Of a stretch of 33,463 bases of DNA, positions 25,177 to 32,304 are shown piece by piece. A model generated the notes under the pieces. It saw nothing but the letters and a program-made list of their open reading frames with translations. It was not told where the DNA came from and searched no databases. A program made the translations under genes and the position numbers. The stretch is from Desulfobulbaceae bacterium (lineage in GTDB: Bacteria > Desulfobacterota > Desulfobulbia > Desulfobulbales > VMSU01), in assembly GCA_028718985.1 (NCBI GenBank), contig JAQUKQ010000017.1:1-33463 (forward strand). Reading direction: 5' to 3'. Numbering within the stretch: position 1 is the stretch's first letter; each line of letters starts with the position of its first letter.

Positions 25177-27015
25177 ATGGAAGAAAACGACAACAGCGAT
25201 AACGGCCTCAGCTTTTTCTATCGGCGAACGATAGCGGTAGCGCTGATCTGGAGCCTCGCCATCGTCGCTTCCGCCTCTTGGAATGTGCACAACGAGCGCT
25301 TGCAGTCCTTGGCCCTTTCAAGAAAAGAGGCCGTTGCCAATTTCAATAAAGACATGGCCTTTCGTCTTTGGGGGACCAAGCATGGCGGCGTCTATGTGCC
25401 TCCCACCGAGCAAACCCCGCCGAACCCCTATCTCAGCCACATTCCGGACCGGGATATTACCCTGCCTTCCGGCAAACGTCTCACCCTGATGAACCCCGCC
25501 TACATGGTGCGGCAGATGATGTCCGACTTCAATGAGCTCTATGGCGTCAAGGGGCGGATTACCAGCCTCAAGCCGTTGAATTCGGCCAATAGCCCGGACG
25601 CCTGGGAGAGAGAGGCCTTGCTGGCCTTCGAGAAGGGGACCAAGGAGTTTTTTGTGGTAACTGGCGAGGGGAGACAGCAGAGCCTGCGGTTGATGCGGCC
25701 CATGGTGGTGACTGAGGGCTGCTTGAAGTGCCATTCCCAGCAGGGCTATAAGGCAGGCGATATCCGGGGAGGCGTGGGTGTTGTCGTGCCGATGGCGCCC
25801 TTCCTGGCTTTGGAGAGGCAGAGTGTCCAAAGAATGTTCCTCTCCCACATGGCTATCTGGTTGCTTGGCGCGGCAGCCCTTGGTCTTGCCTTTTACCGGG
25901 AGAGATCCGTTCTCCTGGCGCGCGAGAAATCCAAGGAGGAGTTGCGGGAGAGTGAGGCGCGCTTTCGCAGGGTTTTTCAGCTGGTCCCCTTGGCCTTATC
26001 TTACGTCAACCAAGCGGGTGCTTTGGTCTATGTCAACGACCGCTTTGTGCAGGTGTTTGGCTATGGGCAGGACGAGGTGTCCAGCGTGCAGGAGTGGTGG
26101 CGGTTGGCCTGTCCCGAGGAGGAGTACCGGCAGTGGGCGTTGGCCAGTTGGGAAGCGGCCGTGGCAACAGCGGCGCAGGAAAAAACGGGGATCGCGCCGC
26201 TCGAATACAAAGTTACCTGCAAGAATGGAACGGTCCGGGTGGTCCTGATGGGGGGAATTCTCCTGGAAGGCAACTTGCTGTGCTCTTTTGTCGACCTTAC
26301 CGAGCGCAGGCGGGGAGAGCGAGAAAATGCCCTCATGCTGAAGCGGGTTAAGGCCTTATGGGAGGTCAGCCAGATGCTTGATGCCGATCTGGAGGCCCTC
26401 GCTCACGTCACTCAGGAGAAACTGGTCGAGATCACCGACAGCGAGTATGCCTTTTACGGCTTTATGAATCAGGATGAGACCGCCATCACCGTCAGCACCT
26501 GGTCGAAAGAGGTGATGGCGGCGTGTGGGGTGCGGCATAATCCGTTAGAGTATCTCATTGCTGACAGTGGACTTTGGGGGGATGCCGTTCGAGAAAGAAG
26601 GACCATCATTATCAATGACTATGCCGCTGACCGCCCAGGGAAAAAGGGGGTGCCAGAGGGACACGTCAAGCTCTCCAGGCTCATGTCCGTCCCTGTCTTC
26701 GTCGACAACCGGATTGTTGCGGTGGCGGTGGTGGCCAATAAACCTGCGAGCTACAACGAGGAAGATGCCCGCCAGGTAGAAGGGGTTATACGCACGATGC
26801 AACTGCTGGTGGCGAGGAAAAACGCGGAAGAGGCTTGGCGGCAGCTCAATGAGGATCTGGAACGACGCGTGCAGGAGCGGACTGCGGAGCTGGCGGAGAA
26901 AAATAGCGAGTTGGAGAAGATGAACAAGCTCTTCGTTGGCCGGGAACTGAGGATGGTTGAGTTGAAAGCGAGGATAGAAGAACTGGAAAACCAAAGAGCG
27001 GGACAACTGACGTGA
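25177..27015 (+). CDS. Heme-c (Tll0287-like, DUF3365) membrane sensor with PAS and GAF domains, lacking a kinase domain
   Basis: A 612-aa protein with TM1 about 17-35, a periplasmic domain about 36-220, TM2 about 221-240, PAS about 256-380, GAF about 396-548 and a C-terminal coiled coil. The periplasmic domain carries a covalent heme site, C182-L-K-C185-H186, within MRPMVVTEGCLKCHSQQGYK and followed by GDIRGGVGVVVPM, the pattern of Tll0287-like (DUF3365) sensors. A redox or gas signal is therefore likely. The PAS domain resembles PAS1 of the preceding protein (both have a WWxLAxPxxEYR segment). It ends MNKLFVGRELRMVELKARI plus a short tail, like its neighbour, with no kinase or output domain. 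It lies 16 bp after the previous gene and overlaps the next (GTGA). Confidence 0.9.
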   Translation: MEENDNSDNGLSFFYRRTIAVALIWSLAIVASASWNVHNERLQSLALSRKEAVANFNKDMAFRLWGTKHGGVYVPPTEQTPPNPYLSHIPDRDITLPSGKRLTLMNPAYMVRQMMSDFNELYGVKGRITSLKPLNSANSPDAWEREALLAFEKGTKEFFVVTGEGRQQSLRLMRPMVVTEGCLKCHSQQGYKAGDIRGGVGVVVPMAPFLALERQSVQRMFLSHMAIWLLGAAALGLAFYRERSVLLAREKSKEELRESEARFRRVFQLVPLALSYVNQAGALVYVNDRFVQVFGYGQDEVSSVQEWWRLACPEEEYRQWALASWEAAVATAAQEKTGIAPLEYKVTCKNGTVRVVLMGGILLEGNLLCSFVDLTERRRGERENALMLKRVKALWEVSQMLDADLEALAHVTQEKLVEITDSEYAFYGFMNQDETAITVSTWSKEVMAACGVRHNPLEYLIADSGLWGDAVRERRTIIINDYAADRPGKKGVPEGHVKLSRLMSVPVFVDNRIVAVAVVANKPASYNEEDARQVEGVIRTMQLLVARKNAEEAWRQLNEDLERRVQERTAELAEKNSELEKMNKLFVGRELRMVELKARIEELENQRAGQLT

Positions 27016-29687
27016 ATCCTGAGCGAAGGCCCATCCCTCATGCCTCCTCCGGGCGACTCTGGGCTGTCTTCTTCGGTTCGCGGAAAGCCGCCTCGATAAG
27101 CTCGCTCTTTGCCATTGCGGTGCTGGGGCTGCTGTATATCGCCTACCTGCAAATACAAGAGGCCGTGCAGGTCGAACTGCCGACCGGTCCGGTCAATCAA
27201 ACAGCCTTTCCAGTCTTAAGCGCGCCATTTAAGCTCTCTCCGGAGATCCTTATCCTCAACTCATACCACAAGGGGCATGTCTGGTCAGACAACGAGACGG
27301 GGGGGGTCATCGAAGCCTTACAAAAGGCATCGCCTAAGATAAAATTCTATATCGAATATCTGGACTGCAAGCGTCACCCCAAGCATGAGCACTTCGAACA
27401 GGTCAAGGATCTGTTCGAAGTGAAATATGGGAAAATGGATATCCCGATAGTTATCGTGATCGACGATCCCGCCTTTGAGTTTGTGACCAGGTATCGTTCC
27501 CTGCTCTTCCCCGGCGCGGCTATTGTCTTTGGCGGGGTGAACAACTTCCGCCCGGAGATGCTTGGCGGGCAAGGAGAGATCACCGGCGTGGCGGAGGTGC
27601 TCAATGCCGGGGAAACGATGCGCGTAGCCCTGAGCCTCCATCCGAAAACGAGGGAGGTGTTCCTGGTGCACGATTACACCTCGACCGGACTGGCAACCCG
27701 GAGAGAGACCGAGAAGCAGCTGCAGGGGATGTCTGACCAGGTCTCTTCCCGCTATGCGGAGAATATGACCAGGAAGGAGCTGGTGCAGTTTGTGCGGGGG
27801 CTCCCTGCCGACTCCCTCGTTCTTGCGCTCAGTTATAGTGTGTTCAAGGGTGGCGAGGTGATCGCCCATGAGGACTTGGCAAAGCTGCTCAGCGAAAACT
27901 CCCCTGTGCCCGTTTACGGCGTCCACCAGGAGCGCCTGGGATATGGGATCGTGGGAGGCAGCCTGCTCAGCGGGAAATCGCATGGGGAGCATACGGCCCA
28001 GGTTGCGCTTAAGATACTTGCAGGGACCCCGGCGTCAAATATCCCGGTCGAGGTTAACCCTGTGACGCCAATGATGTTCGATTATCAACAGCTTGTCAGG
28101 TTTGGCATTCCGCTTCAGGCTTTGCCTGAAGGCAGTGTTGTGGTAAACAGACCTCTCCCGTTTGTCGCAACGCACCTTTACCTTGTTGTCAGCACCCTGC
28201 TGGTGATTATCCTGTTGATCTCAGGCATCATCGTCCTCGCGGTCAATGTGAACCAGCGGCGGCGGATGGAAGAGGCCCTGTTTGCCGCCAAGGAGGAGCT
28301 GGAACAGCGCATATTGGAGCGCACTTCCGAAGTGCAGATGGCCAATGAGCGGTTGCAGGTTGAACTTGCTGAACGGGAAAAGGCGCAGGGCTTGCTGCAG
28401 GTCAGCGAAACCAGGCTCTCCGAAGCGCAGCGTATCGCTCAGTTGGGGAGCTGGGAACTTGACTTGACGACGAACACACTCCTCTGGTCAGAGGAGATCT
28501 ACCGGATCTTCGAGATCGACCCGAAGCTCTTTGACGCCACCTATGAGGCATTTTTGGAGGCCATCCACCCCGAGGATCGGCCAAAGGTAGGCCAGGCCTA
28601 TGCCCGCTCCCTGGAGACAAAGTCCCCGTATGAGATCGAGCATCGCCTGTTGCTGAAGGGTGGCAGCATCAAGTTTGTGTATGAACGCTGTGAGACTCTG
28701 TATGATGACAACGGCCGTCCCCTGCGCTCCCTGGGCACGGTTCAGGATGTCAGCGAGCGCCGGTTGGCAGAGGAGGAGATCAAGGAGCTCAACCGGGGAC
28801 TCGAAGCGCGCGTTGTCGAGCGCACGCAGGCCCTGGAAAGGAAGACCCTGGAGGTGGAGGAGACCCAGCGGGCGCTGGTGAACATTGTGGAGGACCTCAA
28901 TCATAAGACCCTGGAATTGGAGACGGCCAACCTTAAACTGCAGGATATCGACCGGCTTAAATCCCTGTTTATCGCCTCCATGAGTCATGAATTGCGCACG
29001 CCATTGAACTCCATCATCGGTTTTTCCAGCATCGTCCTTGGCGAGTGGCTTGGGCCATTGAATGAAGAGCAGAAGGGGAAACTGGCCATCGTCCTGCGTA
29101 CCGGCAAGCATTTGCTCTCGCTGATCAACGACCTCATCGATGTCTCTAAGATCGAGGCCGGGAAACTGGAGAGTATCCTTGAGGATTTCGATCTCTTTGA
29201 CTTGATCTCCGAGGTTGCTGGCATCCATGAGGCCGACATTGCGGCCAAGGGGCTCGTCCTGCAGGTAAAGGCGATACACCTTGGGATGCAGACTGACCGG
29301 CGGCGTCTGTATCAGTGTCTGGTCAACCTCCTGAACAACGCCATCAAGTTCACCAGGCAGGGGACGATCACTGTTGACGTCGCTTTGGTTGGGGAAGACG
29401 AGCGGCCAGGGGGGCAGGAGATGGTGGCTATCTCGATCAGGGACACCGGCATCGGCATCAAGGAGGAGGATCTGCCCAAGCTCTTCGCCTCTTTTGTCCG
29501 CTTGGCACTGCCGGAGGATATGCAGGTCAAGGGCACTGGCCTGGGGTTGTATCTGGTGAGGAAGATCGCTAACGAGATCCTGGGCGGCACGGTGAGTGTC
29601 GTGAGTGAATATGGTCAAGGCAGCGAGTTCTGCCTGGTCATACCAGTGCGGCAGGAGAAGCCGGACCCACAAGGAGGCAGGGGATGA
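27012..29687 (+). CDS. Membrane histidine kinase with ABC-type solute-binding sensor and PAS domain
   Basis: An 891-aa kinase. It starts with GTG overlapping the previous stop. TM1 is about 29-46. The periplasmic region (about 78-360) has the fold of ABC transporter substrate-binding proteins of the TrpX/ABC_sub_bind type (EILILNSYHKGHVWSD, PIVIVIDDPAFEFVTRYRSL, AAIVFGGVNNFRP, VYGVHQERLGYGIVGG). TM2 is about 388-412, followed by a coiled coil, PAS about 470-585 and a long coiled coil. HisKA has H659 in ASMSHELRTPLNSIIGF and the HATPase region has NLLNNAIKF, DTGIGI and GTGLGL. There is no receiver; the gene overlaps a stand-alone receiver gene by 4 bp, so the two are a likely pair. It could also serve as the kinase for the two preceding kinase-less sensors. 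Confidence 0.93.
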   Translation: MNPERRPIPHASSGRLWAVFFGSRKAASISSLFAIAVLGLLYIAYLQIQEAVQVELPTGPVNQTAFPVLSAPFKLSPEILILNSYHKGHVWSDNETGGVIEALQKASPKIKFYIEYLDCKRHPKHEHFEQVKDLFEVKYGKMDIPIVIVIDDPAFEFVTRYRSLLFPGAAIVFGGVNNFRPEMLGGQGEITGVAEVLNAGETMRVALSLHPKTREVFLVHDYTSTGLATRRETEKQLQGMSDQVSSRYAENMTRKELVQFVRGLPADSLVLALSYSVFKGGEVIAHEDLAKLLSENSPVPVYGVHQERLGYGIVGGSLLSGKSHGEHTAQVALKILAGTPASNIPVEVNPVTPMMFDYQQLVRFGIPLQALPEGSVVVNRPLPFVATHLYLVVSTLLVIILLISGIIVLAVNVNQRRRMEEALFAAKEELEQRILERTSEVQMANERLQVELAEREKAQGLLQVSETRLSEAQRIAQLGSWELDLTTNTLLWSEEIYRIFEIDPKLFDATYEAFLEAIHPEDRPKVGQAYARSLETKSPYEIEHRLLLKGGSIKFVYERCETLYDDNGRPLRSLGTVQDVSERRLAEEEIKELNRGLEARVVERTQALERKTLEVEETQRALVNIVEDLNHKTLELETANLKLQDIDRLKSLFIASMSHELRTPLNSIIGFSSIVLGEWLGPLNEEQKGKLAIVLRTGKHLLSLINDLIDVSKIEAGKLESILEDFDLFDLISEVAGIHEADIAAKGLVLQVKAIHLGMQTDRRRLYQCLVNLLNNAIKFTRQGTITVDVALVGEDERPGGQEMVAISIRDTGIGIKEEDLPKLFASFVRLALPEDMQVKGTGLGLYLVRKIANEILGGTVSVVSEYGQGSEFCLVIPVRQEKPDPQGGRG

Positions 29688-30073
29688 AACGAGTGTTAGT
29701 GATTGAAGACAACCTGGACAACCTGGAACTCATGCGCTGTGTTCTCGAGCGCAGCGGCTATGAGGTCATTGCCGCTGTCAGCGGCGAAGAGGGTGTCGCG
29801 CTTGCGGAGAGCCAGCGGCCTGCCTTTATCCTCATGGACATCAACCTGCCGGGAATCGACGGCTTGGAGGCAACCAGAAGGATCCGGGCGTCAAGCATCG
29901 ACGGCTCGACGCCGATAATCGCCATTACCTCCTATGCCATGCGTGGTGATATGGAGAGGGTGATGGATGCCGGGTGCAACGGCTATTTCGAAAAACCCAT
30001 TGATCCGCTACGGATCATGGACGATATTCATGCAATCCTCAGGAGGATGGCCAATGAAGATATTGGTGGTTGA
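29684..30073 (+). CDS. Single-domain response regulator
   Basis: A 129-aa CheY/DivK-like receiver without an output domain. The acidic pocket (IEDN), phospho-acceptor D52 (FILMDINLPGIDGLEATRRI), the switch Thr in AITSYAM and the KP motif (FEKPID) are all present. AAGGAGG precedes the ATG, which overlaps the kinase stop (ATGA). The next gene starts inside its last 20 bp. It probably accepts phosphate from the preceding kinase and either passes it along a relay or acts by protein contact. Confidence 0.95.
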   Translation: MKRVLVIEDNLDNLELMRCVLERSGYEVIAAVSGEEGVALAESQRPAFILMDINLPGIDGLEATRRIRASSIDGSTPIIAITSYAMRGDMERVMDAGCNGYFEKPIDPLRIMDDIHAILRRMANEDIGG

Positions 30074-32096
30074 CGATAACGCGGATGACCGGACGGTACT
30101 GCGCTTGGTTGTCGAACGGCAGGGCCATGAAGCGATTGAGGCGGAACACGGACAGCAAGGGTTCGAACTCGCGGCTGCGCACCGTCCGGATTTGATTATC
30201 TCCGACGCCCTGATGCCGGTGCTGGATGGGTTTAATTTTCTGAAGCGGCTCAAGGAAGACGTGGTCCTCAAGACCATCCCCTTCATCTTCTATTCCGCCA
30301 CCTACCAGGAAGACAAAGACCTGGCCTTGGCCGCCTCGCTTGGGGCCATGGCCTATATCTTCAAGCCTATGGACCCGGCCGAACTTTGGGGGGAGATAAC
30401 CGAGGTGCTCAAGAAGGGCGGCAATCTCAAGACCGTTGCCGCAGGCGAGATGACAGATGTCGAGTATCTCCAGAAATACAGCTCGATAGTTGCCACTAAG
30501 CTCGAGGAAAAGGTGGTAGAGCTGGAAAAGGCCTTGGCTGCCCGCGCTGCAACCGAGAAGGCCCTGCTCCAGTCCAGGGAGGAGTGGGAGCGCAGCTTCG
30601 AGGCGATTGGCGATATCGCTCTGATCCTTGCCCCTGACCTGCGAATTATCCAGGCCAACCGGCAGGCCTACGCCGTCCTCGCACCCGAGCCCGGACAGGA
30701 GTTGCGGGGTAAATTTTGCTACGAGGCCTTCCAGGAGGGGGAGCAGTCCTGTGCGTGCTGCCCGCTTCTCCTTGCCAAAGAGTTTAATATGTCACAGACT
30801 TGCGAGGTCGAGCATAAAGGCCTGGGCAAAACCTTTCAGATCACGGTCTCGCCGGTCTTTGATCCCGCAGGCCGGATGGTGAGTTTCGTTCATTTCTCCA
30901 AGGATATTACGGCCCAGAAAGAGTTGGGCAACCGGCTTATCCAGGCCCAGAAGTTAGAGGCTATCGGCACCTTGGCTGGCGGGATTGCCCATGATTTTAA
31001 CAATATCCTCACTCCCATCCTGGGGTATGCCGAGATGGCGAAGGATAATGTCCCGCCGGGAAGTCCTGTCGGCGACAATATCGATCAGGTGATCACGGCT
31101 GCTTTGCGGGCCAGGGACTTGGTGCAGCAGATCCTTTGCTTTAGCCGGCAGAAGGAGCAGCAGCGCATCCCTCTGGCACCGCATATCATTATCAAGGAGG
31201 CGGTTAAGTTGCTGCGCGCCTCCATCCCGGCCACCATCGAGATTCGTCAAGACATCGTCGATAGTGGCATGATCCTGGCCGATGCCACTCAGATCCATCA
31301 GGTCGTCATGAATCTCTGCACCAACGCCTACCATGCCATGCGGGAAAAGGGCGGGGTGCTGGCCGTAGTCCTGCAACCATGCCAGGTTAGGAACGATGAC
31401 CCTAAGGTCAACGAATTCGTGCTTGCCCCGGGTGACTATGTGATGTTTGAGGTGAGCGACACTGGCGCTGGTATGGACAAGTTGACCATGGCCAAAATCT
31501 TTGACCCCTATTTCACGACCAAGAAACAGGGGGAGGGAACCGGGTTGGGGCTGTCGGTGGTGCACGGGATTGTTCAAGAGTGTGGCGGACATATCACCGT
31601 TTACAGCGAGCCGGGAAGAGGCGCTACCTTTCGGGTCTATCTCCCCAAGATAACTTCGGCCCAGCTCTTTGAACCGCATGCAGCCTCCGAGCCGTTGCCC
31701 CACGGCACAGAAAGCATCCTTGTCGTCGACGACGATCAGGCTATTGTGGACTTGGACACCAGGATTTTGGAAGGCCTGGGCTATCGCGTGACGGGTCTGA
31801 CGGTTAGCAAGGAGGCGCTGCAGAGATTTCAGGCGGCGCCCCGCGACTTTGATCTGGTTCTTACCGACATGACTATGCCGGGATTGACCGGTTTGGCACT
31901 CAGTATGCGGATCAATGCCATCAGGCCGGGGATGCCCATCATCCTCTGTACCGGGTTCAGCGAACTTATTGATGGCGACAAGGCCAAGGCCATTGGGATT
32001 CAGGGCTTCCTGAAGAAGCCCATCTTGCGCCAGGAGCTGGCGGAAACCGTTCGCGCGGCTTTGGATGGGGAAAAGCGGCAAGGGAAAGAGTCATGA
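30054..32096 (+). CDS. Soluble hybrid histidine kinase REC-PAS-HisKA-HATPase-REC
   Basis: A 680-aa cytoplasmic protein. The ATG at 30054 was chosen because AGGAGG lies 7 nt upstream and the protein then begins with a complete receiver (MKILVVDDNADDR). REC1 is about 1-120 with D51 (LIISDALMPVLDG). PAS is about 195-300 with a CxCC cluster (EQSCACCPLL). HisKA has H313 in GGIAHDFNN; the HATPase has NLCTNAYHAM and GTGLGL. REC2 is about 560-675 with D605 (LVLTDMTMPGLTG). There are no TM segments and no DNA-binding output. A receiver at each end suits a relay: REC1 could be phosphorylated by the upstream kinase and control this one. The core is very like that of the kinase at the left end of the window. 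It is the last gene of the operon, followed by a terminator. Confidence 0.94.
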   Translation: MKILVVDDNADDRTVLRLVVERQGHEAIEAEHGQQGFELAAAHRPDLIISDALMPVLDGFNFLKRLKEDVVLKTIPFIFYSATYQEDKDLALAASLGAMAYIFKPMDPAELWGEITEVLKKGGNLKTVAAGEMTDVEYLQKYSSIVATKLEEKVVELEKALAARAATEKALLQSREEWERSFEAIGDIALILAPDLRIIQANRQAYAVLAPEPGQELRGKFCYEAFQEGEQSCACCPLLLAKEFNMSQTCEVEHKGLGKTFQITVSPVFDPAGRMVSFVHFSKDITAQKELGNRLIQAQKLEAIGTLAGGIAHDFNNILTPILGYAEMAKDNVPPGSPVGDNIDQVITAALRARDLVQQILCFSRQKEQQRIPLAPHIIIKEAVKLLRASIPATIEIRQDIVDSGMILADATQIHQVVMNLCTNAYHAMREKGGVLAVVLQPCQVRNDDPKVNEFVLAPGDYVMFEVSDTGAGMDKLTMAKIFDPYFTTKKQGEGTGLGLSVVHGIVQECGGHITVYSEPGRGATFRVYLPKITSAQLFEPHAASEPLPHGTESILVVDDDQAIVDLDTRILEGLGYRVTGLTVSKEALQRFQAAPRDFDLVLTDMTMPGLTGLALSMRINAIRPGMPIILCTGFSELIDGDKAKAIGIQGFLKKPILRQELAETVRAALDGEKRQGKES

Positions 32097-32102
32097 GGTG
32101 CG

Positions 32103-32140
32103 ACCGGTCAGCAGGGGCCTCAGGTGCGGGCCGGTTTTTT
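32103..32140 (+). terminator. Rho-independent terminator of the signalling operon
   Basis: ACCGGTC (32103-32109) pairs with GGCCGGT (32129-32135), 7 bp with one G-T pair, followed by a run of T. It begins 6 bp after the last stop codon of the operon. Confidence 0.75.
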
Positions 32141-32202
32141 ATCGGTTCAGTTCTCTGGCAAGAGGGCCTGCAGAAACTCTTGCCGCAGTTGGCACTATTT
32201 GC

Positions 32203-32231
32203 TTGCCTGGCAGTAGTGTTAGAGGTAGAAT
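32203..32231 (+). promoter_or_regulatory. Candidate promoter of the radical SAM gene
   Basis: TTGCCT (32203-32208), a 17-bp spacer and TAGAAT (32226-32231). This would start transcription near 32238, shortly before the hairpin at 32259-32281. Confidence 0.45.
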
Positions 32232-32258
32232 CGGCCGTCGATTTTGATTCATTCTCAT

Positions 32259-32281
32259 AAAGGGCCGCTACCGGCCTTTTT
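32259..32281 (+). terminator. Terminator-like hairpin directly before the radical SAM gene, possible attenuator
   Basis: AAAGGGCCG (32259-32267) pairs with CGGCCTTTT (32272-32280) around a 4-nt loop and ends in TTTTT. It lies between the candidate promoter and the ribosome binding site (GGAGG) of the gene at 32305. It is either a second terminator of the upstream operon or a leader attenuator. Confidence 0.55.
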
Positions 32282-32304
32282 GCTTCTACGAAGGAGGCAA
32301 GGCC

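Noticed and set aside
28488-29672. 394-codon open frame on the minus strand opposite the kinase at 27012-29687
   Set aside because: The plus-strand frame has clear kinase motifs; the minus-strand translation has no domain and is a composition shadow in GC-rich coding DNA.
30954-32081. 375-codon open frame on the minus strand opposite the hybrid kinase
   Set aside because: Shadow of the coding strand; the plus strand carries the complete HisKA, HATPase and receiver motifs.
32188-32208. Possible sigma-54 promoter (TTGGCAC then TTGC)
   Set aside because: The GG-to-GC spacing does not fit the fixed -24/-12 spacing of sigma-54 promoters.
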